Origin: Phycisphaerales bacterium UBA3158
GTDB taxonomy: Bacteria; Planctomycetota; Phycisphaerae; Phycisphaerales; SM1A02
DNA: 14,050 nucleotides
Direction of reading: 5' to 3'
Assembly (NCBI GenBank): GCA_002364555.1
Contig: DEYM01000121.1
Coordinates: 1-14,050, forward strand
Part shown: positions 1 through 6,899 of the stretch, piece by piece
Position numbering within the stretch: the first letter of the stretch is position 1
How the letters are laid out: the number at the start of each line of letters is the position of its first letter
Notes under the pieces: model-generated
Database searches by the model: none
Seen by the model: the letters and a program-made list of their open reading frames with translations, nothing else
Told to the model about the DNA's origin: nothing
Position numbers and translations under genes: made by a program

Positions 1-711
1 GGCGACACCGAGCATTCCCTTCATCTGATCCAGACTGAACACGTCGTCTGGTCTGACCGTCCCGACAACGGCGCGATTGCCCTCCACACGAAGCGGCATG
101 CACTTGTTGATCTCGCAGAATTCACAACCGATTCTGTCCATCAGTTCACGATCGACGAGTGACGGCTTCATCTGTTCGAAGGGAATCCCCGAATCATTCG
201 CGACAATCTGCTGTATTCGATCCTCGCAGATGCCCATCTCCATGAGGATGTCCGGCAGATCCCGACCGGGAGACTGCGATTTCACCCGCTTGGCCGTCTC
301 CAGCACATCCGCTGGTACCGCCTTGCCATCGAGGAGTTGCTGACAGAGATCACCCGTTTCGATCGTCTGCGACTCGTCGTCGGGTCGCCAGAATTCATGG
401 ACGGCATCAAGCGGTCGTATCCGCTCGTCATCGGATTGATCAGGAGTCATGCCATCGACGGATTGTCCAAGACCATTGCCGGCCAGATCGGGTGGCGATG
501 GTGACGGATCATGCCGCCGAAACATCGTGGGAGTGGATGACCCATCAGCCTCGTCGGTATCGATATCCACAAGATCCGGATTCCCGGTCTGTCGAGTCGT
601 GCTCGGAATCTCCGTATCGGGACGACGTGGGGAATCGATCCCCAGTTCCTGCATGAGTCCGTCGAGATCGTATTCCCGTGTGCTCGCTCTTTTTCTATGT
701 GTTCTACTCAT
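1..711 (-). CDS. GspE/PilB-type secretion/pilus assembly ATPase, N-terminal part (partial)
   Basis: The reading frame is open from the ATG at 711 to the left edge of the window, giving 237 codons of an incomplete protein. Residues 1-115 are polar, rich in Asp, Pro and Ser, and look disordered. From about residue 118 the sequence resembles the T2SSE_N/MshEN domain: a helical stretch of the D-L-C-Q-Q-L-L type, a second one ending D-S-G-I-P-F, then the beta part with P-L-R-V-E-G-N-R-A-V-V-G-T. This domain sits at the N-terminus of GspE, PilB and MshE ATPases, which power pseudopilin or pilin assembly at the inner membrane. The Walker motifs would lie beyond the edge, so the ATPase itself is inferred. 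The start overlaps the upstream stop by 8 nt, and GAGG lies 4 nt upstream, so this is the fifth gene of the pil operon. PilB-like versus GspE-like cannot be decided here. Confidence 0.8.
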   Translation of the reverse strand, partial: MSRTHRKRASTREYDLDGLMQELGIDSPRRPDTEIPSTTRQTGNPDLVDIDTDEADGSSTPTMFRRHDPSPSPPDLAGNGLGQSVDGMTPDQSDDERIRPLDAVHEFWRPDDESQTIETGDLCQQLLDGKAVPADVLETAKRVKSQSPGRDLPDILMEMGICEDRIQQIVANDSGIPFEQMKPSLVDRELMDRIGCEFCEINKCMPLRVEGNRAVVGTVRPDDVFSLDQMKGMLGVA

Positions 712-1408
712 GACGCCTCAGGGGAATGGTGACGGTCGTCTTCAATCCGAGGGATGCATCCTGTACCTCGATCTGAACGCTGTGACTGGAAACGGAAAGA
801 AGTGTGCATGACATGGTGGCATCGTCGACGCGTATCGAATCGCCTACCCGTGTGGCCATTTGATTGATGGTCGCGATGGGATTGCTTCCGGTCATGACGA
901 GCTGAAGTTCGAGCAGATCCTTCATCGCCTCCAGTTCCCCCAGTCGCATGGAACGTCGTTCTCGAGGTGTCAGCTCTGTTCGGCTCATGACAGTGCTCGT
1001 TTCATTCCTCATGGACCATGGAATGATGAATGGATTGCTCCGTAGCGATTCCGCAGGCACCTGCAGCGAGGCGTAGTGATCCGTGACCAGCCCCTCGAAG
1101 GGACTTCGTGTCGGTTCAGGAGTTGCTGCCGGCGTCGAGGATTGGCCATCTCTCATGAAGTCGAGGAATCCATTGACCGTCTGTTCGATGCCGGTGTCGG
1201 CCATGACCTGGCCGATTCCGCCGGTGAGTGATCGCATGATCACGATTCCGGCGAGACCACCAGCGACGACCGTCGCCATGAGAATGGCCGGTCTGCGCCG
1301 ATTGTTCCTGGCGAACGATGGAAGGTCCTCGATATCCTCGAGTTGTTCAAATTCAGACCCGATCGATTGATCCTGATCGAATCCATCTGGTTCCCAAGTT
1401 TCGGTCAT
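704..1408 (-). CDS. single-pass membrane protein in the PilP/GspC position of the pil operon
   Basis: This 234-residue protein has an acidic cytoplasmic tail (1-33), a basic stop R-R-R (37-39), one transmembrane helix (about 41-58) and a periplasmic part. A Thr/Pro/Ser-rich linker (about 90-103) precedes N-P-F-I-I-P (125-130), reminiscent of the N-P-F/D-P-F motif common in secretion-platform proteins. The C-terminal 60 residues (from L-E-L-Q-L-V-M-T-G, 166-174) alternate hydrophobic residues and include G-D-S-I (189-192), resembling the small beta domain of PilP or GspC. I do not recognise a family with certainty; the role as outer link of the PilNO platform is inferred from position and topology. 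PilP is usually a lipoprotein, and this one is TM-anchored, which is closer to GspC. The ATG overlaps the pilO stop as ATGA, with GGGAG about 8 nt upstream. Confidence 0.75.
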   Translation of the reverse strand: MTETWEPDGFDQDQSIGSEFEQLEDIEDLPSFARNNRRRPAILMATVVAGGLAGIVIMRSLTGGIGQVMADTGIEQTVNGFLDFMRDGQSSTPAATPEPTRSPFEGLVTDHYASLQVPAESLRSNPFIIPWSMRNETSTVMSRTELTPRERRSMRLGELEAMKDLLELQLVMTGSNPIATINQMATRVGDSIRVDDATMSCTLLSVSSHSVQIEVQDASLGLKTTVTIPLRRHE

Positions 1409-1995
1409 CGTGTCGTCTCCCGAGCCCAGGCGAGCGAGCTGGTTTCGTCCGAGAAGTAGATGCTCAGTTCGAATTCGGCATGGATGTCACCGGGACGGTC
1501 GTCGTCACCCATCCTCGATCGACTTGGACGCTTGATTCGCATGTTGAAGATCCTTGTGATCCGCGGCAGATTCTCGAGTTCCAGTAGAAAACGGTAGTAC
1601 CCCTCGAACGAGCCCTCGAGGTCCACCCGAAGAGGCAGTTCGCGATAGACGGTTGATGTGACCGCCGGCATCGTCTTGACCGATTTCACGGTCAGATCGT
1701 TCCGGCGAGCGACTTGCCATACCTGTTCGAGAATGCTCTCGACATCCTGCCGGGAAGGAAGCTTTGCCTCGACACGTTCAATGGCGGCCTCGCCGTCGAG
1801 GACAGCCTGACGCACATCGCCCATCTGGCTGATCGCCGTCGAGATCAGCTGTAGTTGATCCTCACGCTCCGCAATGGCGCGAGTGGTTCGATCTATGTCC
1901 GCATTCCTGGGTATGAACACGAAATACCATGCCGACAGCGGCACGGCCAGGAGGACGCATACATAGAGCACCTGTCTTGCATGACTATTCATCAT
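1405..1995 (-). CDS. pilO: PilO-like pilus assembly protein
   Basis: This 196-residue bitopic protein has a short N-terminus, a transmembrane helix at about 9-28 and a coiled coil at about 34-78. A ferredoxin-like periplasmic domain follows. It carries the PilO pattern Y-R-E-L-P-L-R-V-D-L-E-G (117-128), then F-L-L-E-L-E-N-L-P-R-I (136-146). PilO pairs with PilN through the coiled coils and the ferredoxin-like folds, forming the inner-membrane alignment platform of type IV pili; GspM is the counterpart in type II secretion. Starts at 2004, 1995 and 1992 are all ATG. I chose 1995 because GGAG then lies 9 nt upstream. This start overlaps the end of pilN by 11 nt. The length is close to the usual 200 or so residues. 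A short Arg/Asp-rich loop (155-168) lies inside the C-terminal domain. Confidence 0.85.
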   Translation of the reverse strand: MMNSHARQVLYVCVLLAVPLSAWYFVFIPRNADIDRTTRAIAEREDQLQLISTAISQMGDVRQAVLDGEAAIERVEAKLPSRQDVESILEQVWQVARRNDLTVKSVKTMPAVTSTVYRELPLRVDLEGSFEGYYRFLLELENLPRITRIFNMRIKRPSRSRMGDDDRPGDIHAEFELSIYFSDETSSLAWARETTR

Positions 1996-2722
1996 GGCTG
2001 GCATCTCCGAGTGACATGAGAAGGTTTCTGGAATCGGACCCTGGAACTTCTCGAGTGGACAGCGTTCGCACATCCGCATCGTGCTCGAGGGATGCCGTCA
2101 ACTTGAATTCCCGAATGGTCTTGTCTTCCTTGATCGTCTCCTGCGAGGAGACCAGGTTCACGTTCCGAAGCAGAGGGTGCGCATTGAGCTCCGCCAGGAA
2201 TTCCGAGACATGCACATCGGTCGGTGCGAATCCCGTCAACGAGAGTCGGCTGTCGTACTGTGGTGGCTTTGGAATCTCGTTCTGCCCGGTATCCCGTGAT
2301 CCGGATCGCGATTTCCGACCTTTCGCCGACTTGTTCTTGTCCGACTTGGGCGGAAGAATACGGCTCGACTCCAGCTTGAATTCGAGGAGTCCAAGGCCAG
2401 GCGGCATGTGATTGATGAGTTCAGCCAGCAAGATGGAACGGGGCACCTTCTCGACCAGTGCCGCCGCCAGTTCAGCCCTGTTGACGGTCGCCTGCTGGGT
2501 CACCTTCAACGCCATCAGTTCCTCGACCTCCACGCCGGCCTGCTCGTACCGCTGCTCGATGTCCTGTCGAACAGATTCGACACGTTTCCATTCGTCCCGT
2601 TTCCATATGAATGCCGTGAACACGGCACCCATCACGATGAAGAACAGAAGCATCGCCATCACATGGGTTCGGCGATCGATCTTCTGTTCGGTGTATTCCT
2701 GTGGCAGAAAACTGTCGTTCAT
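1985..2722 (-). CDS. pilN: PilN-like pilus assembly protein
   Basis: This 245-residue protein begins M-N-D-S-F-L-P-Q-E-Y, which resembles the I-N-L-L-P tail that PilN inserts into PilM. A transmembrane helix spans about 20-40, a coiled coil about 42-92, and a periplasmic domain follows, with L-S-L-T-G-F-A (160-166) and V-S-E-F-L-A-E-L (172-179) typical of PilN (PF05137). A very basic Lys/Arg/Ser-rich insertion (about 126-143) interrupts the first strand region of the periplasmic domain, and the C-terminal tail after 215 looks flexible. In-frame ATGs lie further upstream. The start at 2722 is preferred because it gives the classic ATGA overlap with the pilM stop and has AAGGTGA just upstream. 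It is expected to bind PilM in the cytoplasm and PilO in the periplasm. Confidence 0.88.
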   Translation of the reverse strand: MNDSFLPQEYTEQKIDRRTHVMAMLLFFIVMGAVFTAFIWKRDEWKRVESVRQDIEQRYEQAGVEVEELMALKVTQQATVNRAELAAALVEKVPRSILLAELINHMPPGLGLLEFKLESSRILPPKSDKNKSAKGRKSRSGSRDTGQNEIPKPPQYDSRLSLTGFAPTDVHVSEFLAELNAHPLLRNVNLVSSQETIKEDKTIREFKLTASLEHDADVRTLSTREVPGSDSRNLLMSLGDASHDE

Positions 2723-3936
2723 ACCTTCACCTTTCGATTGCATCCATGTTCCAGAAGACCGGCGCATACGCTCCATTCCGGGCGCGCTCGATTGGCCCAG
2801 CCGATGAGGCCGGTGGCCTCGTCGTTGGTATGGAGTCTGGAGAGGGGATCACCTGCCTGTCCGGGCAGCTTGATGGCCTGGACGATGTGACGACAGAGCC
2901 AGGACTGTCTCGATTCGCCACCGACGAAGATCGACCGTCCAATGGAACGCTGGGGAAAAAGACCCTTGTGATAGCGGGTACACAATGAGATCTCATCAAC
3001 CAATGTCTCCAGAAGTTCCGAGAGATCGATGCTTGATGGCGGCATGCTGCCGGCAGTGACGGTTCCACTCGTGCCAGCGGGGGCCTGTCCGATTCTTCTT
3101 TCAGGATGACCACCAGCCTGTCGGATGGCGGCATCGAGCATGGCCACGCCACTGGTCTGCGATTCGGTTCTCCTATGTTCCGAATCGACGACAGCAGTGC
3201 CCACGGTGGTCAAGGCGAGACGATGTGTTCTGGCGGCAGCCAGATCGCAGTTCAGCGCTCGTGATATGGAGCGATCGAAATGCCAACCACCCACCGGTAT
3301 CCGTCTGGCGAATACGACCTGCATTCCGTGTGTGATGGCGATGGTCGTGCCGCCATACCCAAGATCGACATAGAGCGTCGCCTGTTCGTTGTCGGTGGCT
3401 CTTCTGTTCAGATGATTGAATGACGCCGCCAGCATGACCGGTTGTGTGTGGACACCCACTATGTCGAGCTTGAGAGCGTGAAGCATTTCAACATGCTGCA
3501 TCACGAGATCCCTGGAAATGGCCAGGCAGATGATCTCGGACTGTGGCTTGCCGTTGCGATGGATCTCCGCGACATCGATCCATCGAGCCATCTGCTCCCC
3601 TTCGCATGAATGAAGCTTGGTATGCATGGCCAGATCCCGATTGCGTATCTCCGAGGCATCCAGCTGCATGTGCTGAATGGTCGTCGCGCAGGCAGGCATT
3701 GCCAGAATGACACGTTTGCCGCGAAAAGCGCCTTCCTTGATAACACGCGGCAGCTCATCAGCCAGATGAGCCAGACGTCTGACGGGATCCTCCCCGTATT
3801 CGTCCGGTACCGGTATCTCGTCGGCGGCCAGTATCAACCTGTCATCCGCACCACCCCTTTGAAGCAGTCTGGTGGATGAGAATCCAAGATCGATGGCGAT
3901 TGGCCGTCCTGCCGGGCGGCTCATTGGCAGACGCAT
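2719..3936 (-). CDS. pilM: PilM-like actin-fold pilus assembly ATPase
   Basis: This 405-residue soluble protein belongs to the PilM/FtsA-like actin superfamily. The phosphate-1 motif is I-A-I-D-L-G-F-S-S-T (13-22), phosphate-2 is L-Y-V-D-L-G-Y-G-G-T (188-197) and the adenosine motif is I-F-V-G-G-E-S (336-342). PilM binds ATP and the cytoplasmic N-terminus of PilN, coupling the inner-membrane PilNO platform to cytoplasmic components. The frame extends upstream to a GTG at 4017, but that segment is Pro/Arg-rich and does not look like a domain. The ATG at 3936 has GGAG 5 nt upstream and puts the first beta strand at the expected place. A low-complexity Gly/Ala/Pro/Ser loop (about 283-302) sits in the second half of the fold. 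It is the first gene of the operon; the pilN start overlaps its stop. Confidence 0.9.
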   Translation of the reverse strand: MRLPMSRPAGRPIAIDLGFSSTRLLQRGGADDRLILAADEIPVPDEYGEDPVRRLAHLADELPRVIKEGAFRGKRVILAMPACATTIQHMQLDASEIRNRDLAMHTKLHSCEGEQMARWIDVAEIHRNGKPQSEIICLAISRDLVMQHVEMLHALKLDIVGVHTQPVMLAASFNHLNRRATDNEQATLYVDLGYGGTTIAITHGMQVVFARRIPVGGWHFDRSISRALNCDLAAARTHRLALTTVGTAVVDSEHRRTESQTSGVAMLDAAIRQAGGHPERRIGQAPAGTSGTVTAGSMPPSSIDLSELLETLVDEISLCTRYHKGLFPQRSIGRSIFVGGESRQSWLCRHIVQAIKLPGQAGDPLSRLHTNDEATGLIGWANRARPEWSVCAGLLEHGCNRKVKV

Positions 3937-3941
3937 GATGG

Positions 3942-3945
3942 CTCC
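3942..3945 (-). promoter_or_regulatory. ribosome binding site of pilM (decides the start)
   Basis: GGAG on the minus strand, 5 nt before the ATG at 3936. The longer in-frame candidate, the GTG at 4017, has no comparable Shine-Dalgarno sequence, so this site supports the shorter 405-residue PilM. Confidence 0.65.
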
Positions 3946-4008
3946 AGTCCTTGTGAAGAAGGGTGCAGGGGGTAGGGGATGAAGACGTAGATTGAGTCGG
4001 CGAAGAGA

Positions 4009-4028
4009 AGCCGACACTGAAGTCGGCT
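4009..4028 (-). terminator. hairpin between mqnB and pilM, possible weak terminator
   Basis: A perfect 7-bp stem (AGCCGAC / GTCGGCT) with a 6-nt loop, followed on the minus strand by TCTCTTC rather than a clean T-run. It lies 86 nt after the mqnB stop and 73 nt before the pilM start. It could end hisS-mqnB transcription inefficiently or act in the pilM leader. The weak T-tract keeps this tentative. Confidence 0.4.
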
Positions 4029-4113
4029 CTTTCAGAGGATCGAACGACTCGTGTTCGTGAGATGGACTGGATGAACTGGGGGGATTAGTGGCCCGGTTTC
4101 ATCGACTATCCAA

Positions 4114-4743
4114 TCAGTCTTCAAATGATCTCAGGAATGCATCGATCACTGGTCGGAGTGATCCAAGTGCCTTGGCAATATCCCATTTCTGGGATGCCCG
4201 ATGCCCGGTGTAGTTGCTCATGGACCGTATTTCGATCCCGGGAACATCCATTCGAGCAGCGGCATGGACCACGGCCGCACCCTCCATGGCTTCCGCCATC
4301 GAGCCTGTTCGCTGGTGAACGAGGTGGGCCAGTTCATCGGTACCGGAACAGGTGGCCACGGTGGCGATCGGTCCTCTTTGGAACTCGACTGGACATCGTT
4401 CAAGCAATGCGGTGTCGATGGGAACATGATTCCCCTTGAAATCACCCAATGGAAATCCCATGGCGTCCATGTCCTCGAAGCCCTGTGGTGTCTGTATGCC
4501 TTCTTCCATGTAGATGCATTCAGTGGCTATCAGGACGTCGCCGATAGCCAAATCATTGCCCGGGAGAATGCCGGCTATCCCAGCGCTGATCACCATCGAG
4601 AAGGGACCATCCTCGAGAAGGGATCTGGTGGTTGATGCGGCTGCATTGGTTCGACCGACACCGCCGGCGACGACGACGGCGTTGGAAAAATGACCGATGG
4701 CTTCGGCTTCCGCCTGAACGGCTGTGATGATCAGCGCCTTCAT
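4114..4743 (-). CDS. mqnB: futalosine hydrolase (MTAN/PNP-like nucleosidase)
   Basis: This 209-residue protein has the nucleoside phosphorylase/nucleosidase fold. It shows an early G-G-V-G-R-T-N-A-A (27-35), the core strand V-I-S-A-G-I-A-G (51-58), the purine/ribose-site motif M-E-G-A-A-V (153-158) and a C-terminal R-S-M-S-N-Y-T-G (173-180) with K-W-D-I-A-K-A-L after it. The S-N plus W-x-I-x-x-A-L arrangement is what I associate with MqnB rather than with 5'-methylthioadenosine/S-adenosylhomocysteine nucleosidase, which has S-D there. MqnB releases hypoxanthine from futalosine, giving dehypoxanthine futalosine in the alternative menaquinone pathway. The start ATG overlaps the hisS stop as ATGA, so it is translationally coupled to hisS. 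No other mqn gene is in the window. A general MTAN-family nucleosidase is the main alternative. Confidence 0.8.
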   Translation of the reverse strand: MKALIITAVQAEAEAIGHFSNAVVVAGGVGRTNAAASTTRSLLEDGPFSMVISAGIAGILPGNDLAIGDVLIATECIYMEEGIQTPQGFEDMDAMGFPLGDFKGNHVPIDTALLERCPVEFQRGPIATVATCSGTDELAHLVHQRTGSMAEAMEGAAVVHAAARMDVPGIEIRSMSNYTGHRASQKWDIAKALGSLRPVIDAFLRSFED

Positions 4744-6077
4744 GACGTTTCCAGCAGCTTGATCACAGTCGACTCGAGTTCCGGGAGAGACACGTCATGC
4801 TGTTCACCGGTGTCGAGATCCTTGACGACGACGACGCCATCCTGGAATTCCCGACCAAGGATGATCGCGCATCTGGAACGATGCTGGCCGGCTTCCTTGA
4901 GCAGCTTGCCCATGTTGCGGGTGCTCTTGTAGGAACGGCGTGCATGCAGTCCATATCGTCTCAACCGAGTCAGGGTCGGCACCACATGTTCCGCTGCGGC
5001 ATCATCGGCGCAGACAACGAAGGCGTCCGGTCTTGGCAGGAGCGAATCGGCATCGAGTAATCCACGATCCTCCATTACCAGCGAAAGAACGACGTCGCCC
5101 ATGCCGAAGCCGCAAGCGGGTGTGGCCGGCCCTCCGAAGAGTTCGATGAGATGGTCATATCGTCCACCACCGGCGATGGCTCGCTCTGCGCCGGAGGTCT
5201 CGTGTATCTCGAAGACGGTACCGGTGTAGTAGGCGAGTCCTCGGACGATACCCAGATCGACATGGCACCAGTCCGCGATTCCATGATGGACGAGTGCTTC
5301 ATGAATGGCCACGAGCTGCTCGAGATCGTCGGCATCGAGTCCATTCAGTGTCGATGGATGGGCGCCCGGTTCGGTCCTGGCATGCGCCAGCTCATCGAAT
5401 CGTTCCACGGCGGTTGAATCGAGTCCCAGATCGGAGGCCTTCTCGGTGAAGACGTCGGCGGGCATCTTGTCGCGTTTATCCAGAAGATCGAAGGCTGCCG
5501 GCAGATGTTCGTCGGTCACACCCAGTCTGGTGAGGAGTTTCGCGACCACATCACGATGGCTGTACTTGACCTGGACCATCGAGGGTTCGAGCCCCAGCTG
5601 CTGAAGTCCGGCGATCGCGACGGAGATCAGTTCCGCATCGGTATCGGCGTTCGACAGTCCCAGTATGTCTACGTTCCACTGGAAGTGTTCACGTAAGCGG
5701 CCTCTCTGTGGGCGTTCCGCACGGAACAGACAAGGCATCGAGAACCATTTCGTCGGTACGGGAAGGGCATTGCCTCGGGCGACCGCCATCCGTGCCAGGG
5801 TAGGTGTGAATTCCGGACGCAGCGCGTAGTCGGTTTCACCACCACTTCGCTTGAAGCTGAACAGCTCGCTGATGATGCCCGGCCCCGACTTGACCGTGTA
5901 GAGATCGAGATGTTCGTAGGTGGGACCATCGATTTCCTGGAAACCGAACTGAATCGAAGCCTCTCGCCAGCACCCCTCGAGATGGCGACGAATGGCCATC
6001 TCCGTCGGGAAGAAATCCCGCGTCCCACGTGGTGACTGGAAGCCCTTGCCTTTGGATGTGGATTTGGAGGAAGCCAT
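4740..6077 (-). CDS. hisS: histidine--tRNA ligase
   Basis: This 445-residue class II synthetase charges tRNA-His with histidine in the cytoplasm. The N-terminus carries S-P-R-G-T-R-D-F-F-P (15-24). Motif 1 lies around G-F-Q-E-I-D-G-P (45-52). Motif 2 is F-R-A-E-R-P-Q-R-G-R (118-127), followed by R-E-H-F-Q-W-N-V-D. The histidine-specific signature L-G-I-V-R-G-L-A-Y-Y-T-G is at 275-286, A-G-G-G-R-Y-D at 302-308, and motif 3 G-F-G-M-G-D at 323-328. An anticodon-binding alpha/beta domain fills about 350-445. Length and motif order are normal. The Lys/Ser-rich first 12 residues are a short nonconserved extension. No Shine-Dalgarno sequence precedes the ATG, while a TAGAAT hexamer ends 9 nt upstream, suggesting a leaderless or very short 5' end. 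The gene is divergent from the hydrolase at 6174 and overlaps mqnB. Confidence 0.95.
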   Translation of the reverse strand: MASSKSTSKGKGFQSPRGTRDFFPTEMAIRRHLEGCWREASIQFGFQEIDGPTYEHLDLYTVKSGPGIISELFSFKRSGGETDYALRPEFTPTLARMAVARGNALPVPTKWFSMPCLFRAERPQRGRLREHFQWNVDILGLSNADTDAELISVAIAGLQQLGLEPSMVQVKYSHRDVVAKLLTRLGVTDEHLPAAFDLLDKRDKMPADVFTEKASDLGLDSTAVERFDELAHARTEPGAHPSTLNGLDADDLEQLVAIHEALVHHGIADWCHVDLGIVRGLAYYTGTVFEIHETSGAERAIAGGGRYDHLIELFGGPATPACGFGMGDVVLSLVMEDRGLLDADSLLPRPDAFVVCADDAAAEHVVPTLTRLRRYGLHARRSYKSTRNMGKLLKEAGQHRSRCAIILGREFQDGVVVVKDLDTGEQHDVSLPELESTVIKLLETS

Positions 6078-6173
6078 CAGTCGTTGATTCTATCCGCTGC
6101 CGGGACAAAGCGGATTCTCCAGTCCGGAAGGCATCTTGACGAGGGACTGGCTGATAGGGGAGACTTGCAGACC

Positions 6174-6806
6174 ATGGCTGCCACCGTCGTCCTCCTGCAT
6201 GGCCTGGGAAGAACCCGTCATTCCCTGCGTCGTTTGAAACGACGCCTGGAATCGGAAGGCTGGGATACCTGGTCCACGACCTACTCCAGTCGCAAACAGT
6301 CGATCACCGATTCTGCCGAAGAGGTTGCTCGTCTGATCGAGTTGGAGCTGCCTGATCGTGAACTCCTTGTGGTGACCCATTCCATGGGAGGTATCGTCGT
6401 TCGTCAGCTTGCCGACCGATTCCAGTGGACTGGATGCGTGATGGTCGCACCGCCGAATCAAGGTTCCAGAGCAGCTCGATGGGCCCGAAAGGTGCCTGGT
6501 CTCCAGATTCTGTTCGGTCCAGCCTTGACTGAACTGGCGTTCCCGGAGAAGTGGCCCGATCCTCCCCAGCCATCACACATCATCTCCGGGACTCGAGGAG
6601 TGACCTGGTCGAGTCCTCCTTCATGGGTTCTTTCTTGTGCGGGGATCTTTGCTGACGGCTGTGTTCACGATGGAACACTCCTGCTTGATGAAACCGGACA
6701 TGAGTCGGTGCACGACCACATCTCGATTGCAGCGGGTCATTCGACGATCATGTCCAATTCGGCCATCATCGAGCAAGTCGTGGACCGGTTGAACAGGTAT
6801 CGGTGA
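6174..6806 (+). CDS. alpha/beta hydrolase, lipase-like
   Basis: This 210-residue protein opens directly with the first strand and oxyanion loop V-V-L-L-H-G-L-G-R (5-13). The nucleophile elbow is T-H-S-M-G-G (68-73, Ser70), and the C-terminal catalytic histidine is probably His189 in A-G-H-S-T. The acid is likely Asp161 or Asp166 in D-G-C-V-H-D-G. The pattern resembles the short cytosolic or membrane-associated lipase/PGAP1-like hydrolases; the substrate cannot be read. There is no signal peptide. The frame runs upstream to a TTG at 6084, but I chose the ATG at 6174 because AGGGGAG precedes it by about 11 nt and the fold starts right there. It is monocistronic: divergent from hisS and convergent with the dockerin protein gene. 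Confidence 0.8.
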   Translation: MAATVVLLHGLGRTRHSLRRLKRRLESEGWDTWSTTYSSRKQSITDSAEEVARLIELELPDRELLVVTHSMGGIVVRQLADRFQWTGCVMVAPPNQGSRAARWARKVPGLQILFGPALTELAFPEKWPDPPQPSHIISGTRGVTWSSPPSWVLSCAGIFADGCVHDGTLLLDETGHESVHDHISIAAGHSTIMSNSAIIEQVVDRLNRYR

Positions 6807-6818
6807 AATCAGGTGACG

Positions 6819-6850
6819 AAAAAAGGGTGTGCAACCGAAGTTGCACACCC
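6819..6850 (-). terminator. Rho-independent terminator of the dockerin protein gene
   Basis: An 11-bp perfect stem (6825-6835 with 6840-6850) closes a TTCG loop on the minus strand (C-UUCG-G in RNA, the extra-stable tetraloop). Six T residues follow on that strand (6819-6824 complement). It lies 50 nt after the stop at 6900. On the plus strand the stem is not followed by a T-run, so it serves mainly the minus-strand gene. Confidence 0.9.
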
Positions 6851-6899
6851 CTTGGAATCAAGACAAGAAAGCCGTGAAGACTTTCTCCGGGAGAAGCAA

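Noticed and set aside
2719..4017. Longer PilM starting at GTG 4017
   Set aside because: The extra 27 residues are Pro/Arg-rich and overlap the intergenic hairpin. The ATG at 3936 has a good ribosome binding site and the normal family N-terminus.
6084..6806. Longer hydrolase starting at TTG 6084
   Set aside because: The first 30 residues do not extend the fold and cover the hisS promoter region. The ATG at 6174 has AGGGGAG upstream and begins with the first beta strand.
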